From Larix kaempferi (lineage: Eukaryota; Streptophyta; Pinopsida; Pinales; Pinaceae): DNA of 64,000 nt. Where the stretch lies: the NCBI GenBank assembly GCA_027924585.1, contig BSBM01000608.1:7008501-7072500 (forward strand), given 5' to 3'. The notes below the pieces were generated by a model, which had not been told where the DNA came from, did no database searches, and saw nothing but the letters and a program-made list of their open reading frames with translations. Positions within the stretch are counted from its first letter, which is position 1. Every line of letters begins with the position of its first letter. A program made the translations under genes and the position numbers. Shown in pieces: positions 1 to 12,120 of the stretch.

Positions 1-1395
1 ATTAGTATGATGCATTCTTCCACATTGTGTGCAATTAGTCGTGTTTCAATATGGTAAGTAGAAAGAGATTGAAGGAACTAAGTAGGTGTGCGAAAGGGGT
101 AGAGGCTATATGTCGCTAGTCTTGCTTATGCAAAATTGGCATGTTTTGAAGGAAAATATTATTGGGAAACAACTAGGATTTAATAATTACAAAGCGAACA
201 AGCGATACAAAATAAAAGTATGGAGATTGGTGGGGAACTAGTAAGTTAGCCTCAGTAAGCATATACGAGGTTAAGAGAAGTAATGATGATAAATGGAATA
301 ATGATGGAGGCAAAATAGTAACCGATGTGCATCACAATGAATAAAGTTATGATGTTTAAACCCCTATTATAGGATGGAGGAAATCGATCGTCACCTCAAA
401 GAAAAGAAAAATATATACATATAAATATATATATATAAAATAAATAAATAAATAAAATAAAAATAATAATAATAATATTTCTTTACAGAGAGTTAACAAA
501 GTAAGAATTATAACATTATGAAGAAAGGAAAATATGTCTCTGTTGACATCAACATCTCGCAAAATAGGAACAAAGCTTGATGCCACATAAATAGGTTAAA
601 TTCACATTAGTAGCATATGAAGAAGTCATAGTGCATAATGGATCAATAAGATCCATGTAGATTAATAAGCGTATGTATAGGAAACTTAGATTTCGAGAAC
701 AAATTAGCTATAAGTTTATTGGAAGTAATGGTTCCCCTTCCAATTATATCGCATATAAAAGAAGAGAACAATAAACAAACTTGGTAACATTTTCATTCTG
801 ATAAGATATTGTCACAAAAACCTTGTAAACAATGATAGTTCTCCTAATTTAATTAATGTTATATTACTTTTGGTTATCATAGATACAAATTGCTTATTTC
901 CGCTAGGGTAATAATAATGTATGGCATTAGGATTTGTTAATGTGGATATTCTTTCCCTGCAAGAGATATGATAACCTTAATGATTACTTCATGCTAAATA
1001 CATGCATATGATGAAAACTTGGTGGTGTGACGAGTAAACCTCACTTGATGGTATAACCAAAGGGATTTTAAAAAAAAAAAAAAAAAAAAAGGGGTAAGGA
1101 GAACAAAGCCAAGGAGGATAGCACCTGATTATAACCTTTAGGCTTTCTAGATATAATATCGAGCTTCTACAAAAAGATTAATCTAAATGTTTTTTTCAAG
1201 TATTAGAATACATATCATGGGATAAAAGAAGTAAAACTGTAAGGTGCCATCAATGTGTTTGGTCAATTTTAGGTCTAGTGGGACAAGTATAGCCACGATC
1301 TGCTACCTGGGAGGACACATAGATTATGAATCGAGATTTTTCCCTCACTATTTTGACCATAACTTCGGGACGAAGTTTCCTGAAGGGTGGGTGTA
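1..1395 (+). mobile_element. 3' internal tail of a chromovirus-like Ty3/gypsy element (partial)
   Basis: AT-rich sequence with no long reading frame. The last part (about 1244-1395) ends in a phrase typical of plant Del/Tekay-type elements: a 'cttcgggacgaag' motif at about 1363-1377, then a purine-rich stretch, then an LTR start 'tgtaacgcccc' at 1396. This places the 3' end of the coding region and the polypurine tract just left of 1396. A homopolymer A tract followed by G sits near 1070-1093. No intact RT, integrase or chromodomain can be read, so this piece is either beyond pol or strongly decayed. The class rests on the end motif only. Confidence 0.5.
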
Positions 1396-4322
1396 TGTAA
1401 CGCCCCATATTTTGACTAGGTGTGTTTGTGAGTTAGACACCTTTCACTTTCTTTGCTTATTATCTGTTCGACTTAGCTAGACAGAGTGAACTATATTCTC
1501 GGCATGTTAGACATGATGATATGTTGCTACTATGTTTAGGATGTTACTGTGCCCATGCCGATACTACGGTTATGATGTTATGATGTTACCATCCTCATGA
1601 TGTTATTTGGTTTATGTGGTTACTATGTTGTAGTTATCACGAGATTCTTTTATTTCATAATGACGGTGCATGTTTAATAATCGTCCTGGATGAAATGTGA
1701 TATATATGATGTGGTATTTATGCTGTGATCGATTTAATGATTTTATATGAAGAAATAAATGATGTTGACAATATGTATCAGACGATGATAGAATGGAAAT
1801 ATTGTTATAAATGTATGGCTGCAAAGTACTAATCCGCAGGACACCGGGGCTATGTAATAGTCGGATACCTGATACGAAGTATGGTATAGTACCTATTTTT
1901 GCAGAGAGCCTTGTTTACCAAAGTTGATGATACGATGACACAAACCAATAATCTCGAGAGCAACAAAGTATGAGTCGATAAGGGCATAGACCCAGTATGT
2001 TGATAGGGATGGATGTATTGCCCACCCTATGTTTCTATGATACCCGAGGTCGTGGGAGGGCCGTGCTGAGACACGCTCCCCAAGTTGTTGTGATGACGAT
2101 GGTCGGATGCCTGCTAGGAGAGGTTAGGTCCGCTAGTTAGCCGACGCTACCGCTCTCACGTTCTATGTGGCTAGGTTAGTATAGCTGACATCCACTTTTG
2201 TACTAGCAGAGGAAGGATAGGGAGGATGCGGACGCAGGTTAGGATGGGAGGATATTTAGTTCGTACTGTTGAGGGTTGGGTATTCGTTGATCTCGAGTTA
2301 GTGGTAGTAGGTAGATTTCCTTGTACTTGATTGATTGAACCAATGTAATCATAAAGATAATGAAATGAAATATTAAAGGTTAACCGATATAATGACCGAT
2401 GATGTTTTAGTAATGTTATGATAAATGTAATATACTTGTTCTATTTGCATGAAGTATTATTAGTATTAGTTAGCTGTTAAGCATAGGAAATATGATGTAT
2501 GTTTATAGTACCTGTCAGACGTGTGCATACGCTGGCCACGCATGCACATTTTGTACATGTGCTATAGTATCAGTTTACGACATACTTATCAATATTTAAC
2601 AATGTTATAAGTTGTCATAGATAACTCAGTTAAGGTTTGGGTAAATGACATGAGTAATAGATGATCGATTTGCTTATGTATAAAATAAGTTAATTAGTCT
2701 TATATGTAAATATTGTAATGAACAATTAAAATAATTGCCGCCAATTGTAATTCTCATCAAGTGAAGGTATCGGAATTATGAAGTATGGCACATAAACATT
2801 AATGCTGGAAGCATGTACTATCTAATTGTTAATATTGATTAATTAAACCCTTAAGAGTACTTCGTTTATCAATGAAAGTATCTAATTGTTAATATTGATT
2901 AATTAAAGTCTTAAGAGTACTTCGTTTATCAATGAAAGTGTGTTATATTAGTGCTAAGGTACTCATTATTAATTAAGTATGTTAGATTAGTGCTAAGGTA
3001 CTTAAATCACCATTAGTATGTATTATTATTATGATTATTTAATATTAATATTATTATTAATTAATATTGTTATTATTATTATTATTTAAACTAATGTTAA
3101 TAATGATAATGTATCCTTATTGAAATAAAAGAAATCATAAGTGGGTAAGTGAACGTGTTTGCATTATTAAATTAATTAATTTATTGTTATGAAACGAGAA
3201 AGGAGTATTATTAAATTATTTGAGGAAGATTAAGATAAAAACTCAATTAAATTTATATTCATAAATTACTGTCATGTCAGACAACCGACTTGAGATTTGA
3301 TTTTATATATATTTATAATTAAAACAAACTACCACTTCAAATTTGCAAGGGTCAACATGATAGTATTTAAGTATTATTTTAATCAACATATTAAATGGAG
3401 GACAAGACTAATATTGAATCCACCGCCTCATGAATGTCTTAAATGGAAAATTTCGAGAATCATTAAATAAGGTACATTCAACCCATCAAATCCAACCTAA
3501 CTAGTCTTAATACCATTGAACTGCTCGAGAAAATAAGTACTATAAAATAATATTTATTTATGAATTGGATTGTAAAGCAAGCCATCAATTTAATGTTTTG
3601 GGGGCTCGAGGGTTTTTTTTTTGGAAGGCGGTGGAGTAAACAGGAAGACAAGTGGAAGAGGAAAATGGATCTATAAAGCAATGGTTTCAGGGAGATGAAG
3701 GGGGTTTTTTTTTGGGTTGGTTTTTGGGAGAAGTACACTTAGTATTTTAATGAAAAGGAGGAATGCCGAGGAGGGGGATAACTCGAAGCTTTGAGGAGGT
3801 GGGAAACTCAAAAGAATGAGGTGGGATTAACTCTTGAACTATGGAAAGGTACTAAGGAAGGATACTGTCGGGATTATTGGTTTGTGGGCTCGGGGGCTAG
3901 GAAACCCGTCGGTTTCCCAGGGCCAGTACGATAAGAGCTGGTTGGCAGGGTGGTTCATCCATTTTGGTATAAAGGCTTGGAACAGAAAGTCTGCGGGAGC
4001 AAAAGCTTGGACGGGAAAGGCTATAGGAGCAAGGGAACAATATACAAACTACATCGGTCCAGGTATTCTACTGGTAGTTAGAAAAAAAGATTTATATTTC
4101 AATATACTCGGTATTATGCAAGAAATTACAATTTATGTATGTTGTTAAAATTACTATTTTCTAATCACTAAAATTATGCAGAAAATTAGCATAACGAAAG
4201 CATAATGATACTTATTTATTATTGAAATAAATAAGAAAGAAAAACAACTCCGTAGGAGCTGGTTACAAACTTGATTTCAAATTCTAGAACTCCGGTGCCC
4301 TTCCGAATAGAGGGGCACTACA
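1396..4322 (+). repeat. Long 3' LTR (about 2.9 kb) of the chromovirus-like element
   Basis: It begins 'tgtaacgcccc' right after a polypurine-like stretch and ends '...ggggcactaca' at 4322, giving TG...CA ends with the inner terminus typical of plant Del/Tekay LTRs. Length is about 2927 bp, long but normal for that group. The reading frames at 3478-3738 and 3834-4148 lie inside the LTR and resemble no protein. The 5 bp after it (4323-4327, acttt) should be the target duplication; its partner lies left of this window. It abuts element E and appears to have truncated it. Confidence 0.6.
2821..2940. repeat. 60-bp tandem duplication inside the long LTR
   Basis: Positions 2821-2880 and 2881-2940 are two head-to-tail copies of exactly 60 bp differing at three bases. 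It is followed by a second imperfect direct repeat (about 23 bp, at 2941-2963 and 2980-3002). Confidence 0.9.
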
Positions 4323-4475
4323 ACTTTTTATGATGATGATATATATACAGACATTTTGGCGGTTTTATACATTATGTGTTTTTAAATGGATGAATGATGT
4401 GGTCTTGTTTATGTGTTTACTTATAAAATGAGTTATTTACATGTTATGTCTACTTTTAACAGTTCATGGATATGT

Positions 4476-4889
4476 TTATGTGTGTGCAATGTACCAATCT
4501 AAGATGAAGTTGGCCATGGAGTTGGAAATTATGTTCACGTCTCGTGGAATGTGCAGGTACTGAATCGATTCGAAGTACCTTTCCAGAAGACGAACTCGTC
4601 TATAAAGACAGAGTAAGGTAGGATCGTGGATGGCATAGACTTGGTTAAGATGAGAGACCACTAGTTGATAATCCAAGTGGATGACAACATCGTCCATACC
4701 CAAAGAAATAGCATCGGTTAAGGTTCCAATGACTGCTTGATATTCTGCGGCATTGTTGGTTGCGAAACCTAGACACATTCCCCCTGAGCTGATAAGCTTG
4801 CCAGTAGGTGAATAAAGTACCCAGGCTACCGAAGCAAGGTTGCGGGTATGCCGGCTAGCACCGTCCGCAAATCCGTAGCAAGTTTCCAT
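4476..4889 (-). CDS. Extra (archaeal-type-like) RNase H of element E
   Basis: A 138-residue reading frame from the ATG at 4889, downstream of integrase and separate from it. RNase H would remove the RNA strand of the RNA-DNA hybrid during reverse transcription. The first acidic site is in 'FADGASR' (Asp9), the Glu is in 'NNAAEYQAV', and the second Asp is in 'HLDYQLVV'. The fourth site, an Asp in the relatives ('SVADHMANN'), is Asn here ('ISNSMANF'), so activity is doubtful. The ATG follows a 'tgtgcag' with a pyrimidine-rich lead, like a 3' splice site. The same layout occurs in the array units. Confidence 0.75.
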   Translation of the reverse strand: METCYGFADGASRHTRNLASVAWVLYSPTGKLISSGGMCLGFATNNAAEYQAVIGTLTDAISLGMDDVVIHLDYQLVVSHLNQVYAIHDPTLLCLYRRVRLLERYFESIQYLHIPRDVNIISNSMANFILDWYIAHT

Positions 4890-5023
4890 CTGCACACGCA
4901 GATAGAACATGGTATAAGAAACGAAACAAGACCTAAGCACGCAAAAAATCAAAGCGTCACACCACACAAAATACACACACACGCCATGTATAGTATATAC
5001 AAAAGTACTTATGCATGAAAGAC

Positions 5024-6150
5024 TCAGGCATAGTACCTCTTCAGGTAGAGTCCATTGCGGGGCTCACCCAAAGATATCCCGTTGTACTCTTCAAGATCAT
5101 AAGCTCCCTTCTCTAAAACGTGTTTCACTATGTAAGGTCCATGCCACATGGACTCAAACTTTCCTGCCCCCAGGTTATCATGTTTTTGGTCATATGTAAG
5201 GACCAAATATCCTTCGCTGTAGGTGCGAGGTTCTACAGACTTGTCGTACTATGATTTGATGCATCTCTTATGAGCCTCATTGGCAAGAGCAGCATCTCAA
5301 CGAGTCTCGTCGAGCTTAGCTAGGTAGAGGAAGTGTTCTTCCTCGACAGTAGTTTTAGGGAGAAGTTTGATGGCAAGCTTGAGGGACGCAATCTCGCACT
5401 CAATAGGAAGGACAACCTCCAATCCATACACTAGTTGGAAGGGAGTAAATCCAATGGCGGTTTTAACGAAAGTTTGATAAGCCCATAGTGCAAAGAAGAG
5501 CATGTTATTCCAATTGGCCTTGTGCATACCCGCCATGCATTGGACCATGGTTTTCAAGACCTTGTTGGTGGCCTCTACTTGTCCATTTGATTGTGGGTAT
5601 TACGGTGTTGAGTTTTCATGGCGAAAACCCAATCTATCGCTCATCTCATTGACCATATGGTTCATAAAGTGAGAACCATGGTCAGTAACTATCGCTTGAG
5701 GAACTCCAAACTGCGCTATTACATGATTAAACATGACGAGTGCGGCGGTATTGCCGTCATTCGTGAATGTAGGCATTGCCTCGGCCCACTTTGTAAAGTA
5801 GTCCATAGATGCAATGACGTAAGTATGCCCCCCGACCGAGGTAGGATTACAATGCATGAAGTCAATGCCCCATTTAACAAAGGGGCCAATGGCAATAACC
5901 AAGTGTAATGAGGCGGGATGGGTGCACTTTTTCATATGAAAATGTTGACACAGAGGACTTTTTTTACGGCCTCGATACAATCTTTGAAGATAGACGGCCA
6001 ATAATATCCTGCGCATAGAATCTTCTGGGTTGTAGCTATCCCAAAGAGATGACCACCGCAAGCCCCGATGTGACAGTCATTTAGCACGTGTTCAGCCTCA
6101 TCATGAGTCAGACAACATCGAAGAATAGAATTGATACCATGGCGGTACAA
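5024..6150 (-). pseudogene. Integrase of element E (frameshifted)
   Basis: Parts of a retroviral-type integrase in minus-strand order. The N-terminal HHCC zinc region is around 6000-6110 ('HVLNDCHIGACGGH' then Cys residues). The catalytic core has 'GIDFMHCNP', 'YFTKWAEAMP' and 'IVTDHGSHF'. The Glu-containing 'VEATNKVLK' follows after a break near 5598. Then comes the region with 'ALWAYQT' and the C-terminal domain 'GPYIVKHVL' ending 'LYLKRYYA' near 5030. Integrase would insert the cDNA into host DNA. The frame is broken near 5250 and 5598, so it is not functional. Confidence 0.85.
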
Positions 6151-7760
6151 AGTATCACTGATAATCAAATAATACTTCGCATGGTGATGTATTCGACAAC
6201 AGTCATCACGAGACAATTGAGGACTGAAACATTGGGTTTGAAGATATAAAGTGAAATATCCATACCACAAATCAGACGTACTGATAAGAAACAATGACTC
6301 ATCTGGAAAAGAGTCATTGGGCTCAGATTCTAGATCAACACAGGGGAGGTCGCAGATGAGCTCAGTAAACACCAAAGACTTTTTAGACTTGGCTTTTTCG
6401 AAAAGAAGATCAAATTCTTGTAGTATCACGATCCAGCGTGAATACCTTCCCCCAAGCACTTGACGAGTCAGAACGTGGTACATGGGGTTTGAATCAACAA
6501 TGATGGTGGTGGTGTAAAGCAGGATGTAATGTCAGAACTTCTACATGGTTATACCCGCCGTGAGAGTGAGCTTCTCAACATGTGAATATCAATTTTTGGC
6601 ATCAATAAGACCTTTATTGGCATAGTATATCTCATTTTCTTGGGCGCTCTAGTCTTCCTGTACCAAAACCATTGCGATAGTGGTGTCGGAAGCAGCAAGG
6701 TATAGAATGTAATCTTGATAGTAATTCGGCGGTTGGAACACAGGGACATGTGTGATGGCATGTTTCAAGCTATCAAAGGATTGTTGAGCTTGGTCATCCC
6801 AAATGAACAGGATGTCCTTTTTCATCAATCTCATGTAACCCTGCGTCTTTTGCACGAAATTACAAACAAAACGCCTTAAATAAGTCACTCTTCCTTGCAA
6901 ACTCTGAAGTTTCGTAATATTAGTTGGAGGTGGAAGAGCGACAATGGCTTCCACCTTCAAGGGATGAATGCGGATCCTGTCTTTCGAGATGATAAACCCT
7001 AAGAGGTGTCTAGAATCGACACAGAAAATACACTTATGAGGGTTCAGACGGATATTGTACCATCTGCATCTGAGGAAAACGGTTGTCAGATGATCTATGT
7101 GGAACTCACGCTGCTTTGAGTGGGCAGGGAGGTCATCCAAGTAGGGTTCCAGAAAGTCCTTCACATCATGGAAGGCGTACGACATGGCACGTTGGAATGT
7201 GGTACCGGTGTTTTTAAGACCAAATGGAAGTTTGCGATATGCAAACGTTCCCCAAGGATAGATGAATGCAGTCTTGTGTTGGTCGGCGGGGTGGATCTCA
7301 ATCTTGTTTTATCTGGAAAATCCATCCATGAATGAAAAAATGACACTTCCAGCACAATTGTCGATAATCTAGTCAATAAAGGGAGTCAGGTAGTTTTCCT
7401 TGGGACAAGCCTTGTTGAGATCCTGATAATTGACGCAGACACGAATGGTACCCTATTTTTTAGTAATAGGGATGACTTTTGAGACCCATCCTGTCAATGG
7501 GATAGGGTAAATGAAGCCGGCCTTCAAGAGTTTCTCAATCTCTGCCTTGCTTGTCGCAGTCTTCCGAGCGTGTACTGGTCACAGCTTTTGGTGGACAGGT
7601 TTGACGTTGGGATAGGTTTTGATTTCATGTAAAACAATGGTGGGGTCTATCCCAGGAATCTCCTCGTAGGTCCAAGCGAACACATCTCGGAATTGATTGA
7701 ATAAGGCAGTGTAAGAAATGACTTCTTCAGGGGAACACTTCTGGCCTAACTAAATGTGTT
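6151..7760 (-). pseudogene. Reverse transcriptase and RNase H of element E (broken)
   Basis: Upstream of RT the line 'DVFAWTYEEIPGID' (about 7630-7680) matches the usual RT lead-in of plant Ty3/gypsy elements. RT pieces follow, including 'WGTFAYRKLPFGLKN' and the catalytic 'YLDD' at about 7132-7143, then the thumb/connection 'LQSLQGRVTYLRRF'. RNase H is seen as 'DTTIAMVLVQED' near 6655 and 'RWIVILQEFDLLFE' near 6430. Several stops and shifts (near 6650, 7310, 7380, 7455) separate the pieces. It would have copied element RNA into DNA. Confidence 0.85.
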
Positions 7761-8202
7761 CCACTGCACCAGGAGTAACCGAAATTTCTATCAAAGTGGT
7801 AGGCTCAATGTTGGTTAGGTTGCCTTCGGAGTCCATTTGACACGTGAGTATCGAGGACTGAGAGCCAGAGTAGAAATCCAGTGTGAATATGGTGCTAATA
7901 CTATTCTCCACAGTGTCCAAAAAGGGAAGGAAAGATCAACCATGATGGATTTCTTCCCAAGGAGGATCATCCGCACTCATGATTTCCATAATGGACTCGT
8001 CAGAATGAAAAGTCTGTAGTAAGGGGTCGGATGATGTCCGCTGTGAAGAAAAGGAGGTGGAGGCCACAGCTAAGTGGTCTTCAGGTGTTGACTGGATGGC
8101 CTTGTATGTGAGTTCAGCAAGTGACAGAGGCATGGTATCTCCAATCAGGTGTGTGGTGGCTTCGTCAGGTACAAGCCATGAATTAGTGGAGTTGGGGATA
8201 GA
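7761..8202 (-). pseudogene. Protease-RT linker of element E
   Basis: Low-complexity acidic and serine-rich sequence between protease and RT on the minus strand, read in part as a 65-residue frame at 7936-8133. No zinc knuckle is seen, unlike the matching stretch of C, D and the array units, which carry two. No function is assigned. Confidence 0.5.
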
Positions 8203-9138
8203 TCAAATCTGCGAGGAGATCATGTTCACCGTGGCAACATGATTTGGGGGATCCAAAGTAGGAAAAATGCCCATAAGGAATGAGTCCTTAATGAGGTCGA
8301 CCCCCACGCTCTCGTACTTTTGCGAAGATTGTCCAATTGATGGAACATTATCACCTGGGTGAGTAGCAGTGTCAGGTGTGCAAAAATCCAATTGGTTGAC
8401 TGTGACAATTCGGACTTGATGGGGGAATTGTACTATGCAGAAGACAGATGATGCGACCATAGTCATGGCGTAAAAGAAATTACGAACAAGTAGGATGTTG
8501 TAATCCAACGGGGCAGCAACCAATTCCATGTTAATGGTTGTTTTCTTGCCCCCCAGGTCGACTACTAAAGCTTGTAACAACCCATGAGGTTGAAAGCCAC
8601 ATCCGTCGAATGCTCTCAAAGTGGTAGAAGAATGGTTCAACTTGGGAGAGCCAATGGCTCTCCATCATGAGATTGACATGACTGACGTAGAGGCACCTTC
8701 GTCCAAAACGATACCATGGATTTTCTTCCCAACAATGTTGGTGGAAACTTGAAATTCCAATTGATGGGAGAGCCTCAGTTTGAAATAATCTATCGGGAAC
8801 ATGATGGTGTTCAATGAATCTGGGTCGACTGCACCAATGGCAATGAGGAGAGTCTTGCACTGATTAGGACAATTTTGCAAAACCTTGAGCATCGACATAG
8901 AAAAAGTAGCTTGTGCTAGGTCCTCTACAATGTTGTAGTTTTGAGCAGCCCGAGCATTGGGATTGAAAACCGATTTTCTAATCGTGCTCTTGGGTGGACG
9001 CAACACTAACTCGAAAGAGGGCTTCTCAATGGTGAGAGGAACAGCCGGTACGGTGATGTCAAGCATCGAAGTGGAAGCTTTTTCAGTATTACTTCCAACA
9101 GGTTCCTTCACCGGAACAGAGTCATATGAATGAGAAGG
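8203..9138 (-). pseudogene. Retropepsin-like protease region of element E
   Basis: Minus-strand frames contain 'NPNARAAQNYNIVEDLAQ', then the active-site phrase 'LDEGASTSVMS' near 8670-8700 (Asp-Glu-Gly-Ala-Ser in place of the commoner Asp-Thr/Ser-Gly), then 'LRAFDGCGFQPHGLLQ' and a flap/C-terminal stretch 'NILLVRNFFYAM'. The protease would cut the Gag-Pol polyprotein. A frame change near 8600 breaks it. 8425-9138 is closely repeated at 55880-56596. The right edge at 9134-9138 (gaagg) is the target site of element C. Confidence 0.8.
9134..9138. other. Target-site duplication of element C (gaagg), left copy
   Basis: The 5 bp touching the outer end of C's 3' LTR. The same gaagg is found at 57345-57349 next to the other LTR, and again at 56592-56596. 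Five bp is the usual target duplication for Ty3/gypsy integrases. Confidence 0.85.
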
Positions 9139-9886
9139 TGTAGCTAGGGTTTTCACCCTAGCTTATGCAAATGAGCACCTACTAAGGAGAAGGGACTCCT
9201 TAGTAGTAGTTCAGTAAAAAACAGTAAAAGCAATACAGTAAATGAAAATAGTAACTTTAAACTAGCATGTGCATAAACAAAAAAGACAAGATAATAAAAT
9301 GTTTTTGTGTTGATTATATCTCCAATGTGAGGTTGGTGAAGCTCTTGTAGCAGTCCAGGAGGGTTGTTTCCAAGCTCCAGTGTTGTTCCTTCTCCTTCTT
9401 CCAAAGATGTTTTGGAAATGGTGCCAAATGGGGTTCTCAAGTGGAAAGTAGCTCCAAAGGAAGAGCTAGGGTTTTGTGAGAATTTTTGGCAGAGTGAGGA
9501 TAGAGATGATTGTGGATATGAAATGGGGAGCCTCCATCACCTATTTATAAATTTTTTAGTGGTGGAGTGCTGACCCATGGTTTTGGGCACCATATGGTTT
9601 AGGTCAGCTGTATAGAGTTTTTGCTTCCTTTTTTCCCTCTTTTTCCCCTTTTTTGTATTTTTTATTCCCTTTTTAGAGATTTTTTTCTATTTTTGGAGGA
9701 ATTTAAATATTTTGGGGAAAAAAGGCAGTTTTTGGCCTTTTGGAGGCTTTTTTAATGGTTTTTTGGCCTTTTGGAGGCTTTTTAATGGTTTTTTGGGGGA
9801 TCTAGAGGCAAATATGGTAGGAAATATGGACAAATGAGTCATGTAATGGGGTAGATGAGGTAGTGAGCACTTTTGGGGTGTTAACA
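9139..9886 (-). repeat. 3' LTR of element C (748 bp)
   Basis: On the minus strand it begins TGTTAACACC at 9886 and ends ...CTACA at 9139. A polypurine tract (cagggggcaatt) lies just upstream at about 9887-9898. A TATA box (TATAAATAG) is read at 9541-9549 on the minus strand. The last 27 bases form a perfect 9-bp stem with a GAAA loop. The partner LTR at 56597-57344 is also 748 bp. The reading frame at 9153-9440 lies in the LTR and is not a gene. Confidence 0.9.
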
Positions 9887-12100
9887 AATTGCCCCCTGAT
9901 GTGTGAGGGCAGGAGCTCATCGTATGGTCGATAGACATCATAAGTCTTTGATGGTTTTCCTGGGATGTGGAGAGGAGAAGAAACGAACTAGAGCCCAGAA
10001 CAACGGTCCCGAACAAACTGCAAAAACTGAAAGTACATGACCTCTATAGTGAATGAGGAATAATCTCAACATATGGACGAGGCGGGCATTCCCATGCTCA
10101 TATCAAGATCTATAATAATAACAGTAGGGTCCAAAAAATGGGGACCTGAAATATACATGGCCTCAAATAATGAATGAGGAAGAATCTTAATATATGGATG
10201 AGGTAGGCATACCCATGCTTGTATCAAGATATATAAAACATAACAAGGAGGCCCAAAATTGGGGGCTTGAAGGATACATGGAGAACCACTGTGTATATCA
10301 TAAGGGTCTAGAGGGGACACATAATCTGGGACATACTGCTGGGCTGACCATGTATGAGCTGAAGAACTGATACACTGGAATATCAATAGTGATGATGAGT
10401 GTGGTACCAAAGGAACTGATGAACTGCTGGATCATAGTGATGGGGAGTCATACCCTCAATGGTACATTGAACTGGAACTAAACTCGGTACTCAAGGAAGC
10501 ATATAACTAGATGGCTTCCGAATACAATCGCTAATGCAACCCGGACATACACGGGAACATGTGACTGGAGCACGAAGTGGAGAACCAAAGTGTGAGAGTA
10601 TTGATGGTAGGACTAACATACTAGGGGGTGGGGGATAACTGGGAAAGTAGAGTGGGTAGACTCAAACTTCATTTGTTCAGAGTATGATGGCGGGGATGAT
10701 TGGGAAACATATGAAACTGACTAGTGGGAAAGGGATCATAGCTGTAATGGATCAAGGATAGTGACTGGTATGAGTGATGCTCAAGTTGGTGTAAGATGGC
10801 AAGAAACTGCAGAATACTCTGAACAAAGGCAACCTTATTGGGGGTGCTGCCGAGATGATCGATCACAATGCCGAGAGGCATGGGGGGAACTTCTTCATGG
10901 GTTAAGGAACTAGAAGAAGTGTGTTCAAAATGGTACTGTCGTGGGGATTTATACAAGCCCAAGACAGTTCATGCTCATGATTGCTTTCAATTTTAAGGAG
11001 TCTGAAAGCGATAAGGAGACTCTAAAATAATGGAATGGTACCGTCGTGTGGATTTGTACGAGCCCAAGACGGTGCGTGCTCATGGTTTCTTTCAATTTTA
11101 GGGAGTCTGAAAGCAATAAGAAGACTCGAGGGGGGTGCTTTTTCATGTGTTAGTCTCCAAGGCCTGAAGAAGCATAAAAGGATGCAATGAAGCACTCTTC
11201 TAGCTGGTGTGACTAGAGTATTCCTTTTTCGTAATTAGTCTACCAGGTCTGGAAAAGGGTTAAACTTATACCAGATAGACGTCCTTTCAGGTACTTTAAT
11301 GAGCATGAAAGGAAGCAATATTGCTCGGCGATATTTTCATTGTTTTAGGAGTCGGAAAAGAGCTTAACAGAAACTCCATAAGTGCCTTTTTCGTAAAGGA
11401 CTTGTTCGGCCCAAAAAAGGGATAAAATTATACCAAACAAAAGGAATGGTCAGGCAAGGAGGAACTGCTCAATCAAGGAATCATCGATGAGAACCAAGAA
11501 TGAGGGTGGGGGGGAACACTGGTGGGCCTCCTTGCGGGATCATGAATGGTGGAAAAATAATGAAATAATTGCAGTATGAGTGGAGTGACTGGCTCATGTA
11601 AAAATGTGTAACAATACGATGGTGGCCGATGTGGTGCGCAAATCGAGGCAGCAAGGTGTCGGGACACAATGTTGAAATTGTACCTGGTGATAGAGAGAAA
11701 TGATCTCAAGCATCATCATGTGCTCGAAAAACTAAATCCGACAATATAAAAAGTGTCAGAAATGAAGAAAGGCCGAGGTGACACGCAAACTGAGGCAACG
11801 AGGGGCGTTTTGGAAAAAATACCTAAACATTTTGGGGGTGAGAGCAAGAAATGATCTCAAGCATCATCACAGGCTCGAAAAAATGAATTTGATGATATAA
11901 GGTATATCAAAAACAGAGAACGGCTGAAGTGGCATGCAAACTAAGGCAACGAGTGGTGTCTAGAAAAATGCTCAAAAAACGGAGCGAAAAAAATAAGAAA
12001 ACAAGTCGACCATCATGACGGTCTCGTCGTGCTAATTCCAGTGGTGGAAATGGTTCAGAAAATGGACTCCGTATGGATTCAAAATGGCCGAAACAAGAAA
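9887..12100 (-). mobile_element. 3' non-coding region of element C with tandem repeats
   Basis: Between the antisense PMD gene and the 3' LTR. It contains an about 120-bp direct repeat (near 10060 and 10190, starting around 'atatggaygagg'), an about 107-bp duplication (near 10930 and 11036), and repeats of about 150 bp around 'gagaaatgatctcaagcatcatca' (near 11695 and 11845). Matching sequence in the same order is found before the LTRs of the array units and of D. The 97-residue frame at 10669-10962 shares a short stretch ('VAFVQSILQ') with array frames; no known protein is recognised. Confidence 0.8.
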
Positions 12101-12111
12101 AGTCAATGGGG

Positions 12112-12120
12112 TATAAATAG
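12112..12120 (+). promoter_or_regulatory. TATA box of the antisense PMD gene in element C
   Basis: TATAAATAG on the plus strand, followed by 'gtgggtcccacatgac'. The array units have TATAAATAGG at the matching antisense place with a similar downstream stretch ('gtggggcccatatgac'). Conservation of this block between diverged elements suggests that the PMD gene travels with its own promoter. The coding start lies about 490 bp downstream. Confidence 0.6.

Larger units (their letters stand above)
4323..9138 (-). mobile_element. Element E, pol half (old Tat-like Ty3/gypsy copy, host of the other insertions)
   Basis: Minus-strand order is protease (about 9138-8203), linker, RT (about 7760-6640), RNase H (to about 6300), integrase (about 6150-5024) and a second RNase H (4889-4476). 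It is cut on the left by the chromovirus-like LTR at 4322 and on the right by the LTR of element C at 9139. Its upstream gag piece lies at 57345-57609, on the other side of C. Many in-frame stops and shifts show an old copy. It differs from C, D and the array in having no zinc knuckles between protease and RT. Confidence 0.85.

Noticed and set aside
356-586. 76-residue hydrophobic frame
   Set aside because: Low-complexity AT-rich sequence, no conserved motif.
3478-4148. Two open frames that could be small host genes
   Set aside because: Both are inside the 2.9-kb LTR and show no similarity or codon pattern that I recognise.
5618-5908. Plus-strand frame of 96 residues
   Set aside because: Shadow of the minus-strand integrase core of E.
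9153-9440. 95-residue frame with a hydrophobic segment (repeated at 56611-56895)
   Set aside because: It lies within the LTR of C, downstream of its TATA box; both copies are explained by LTR identity.
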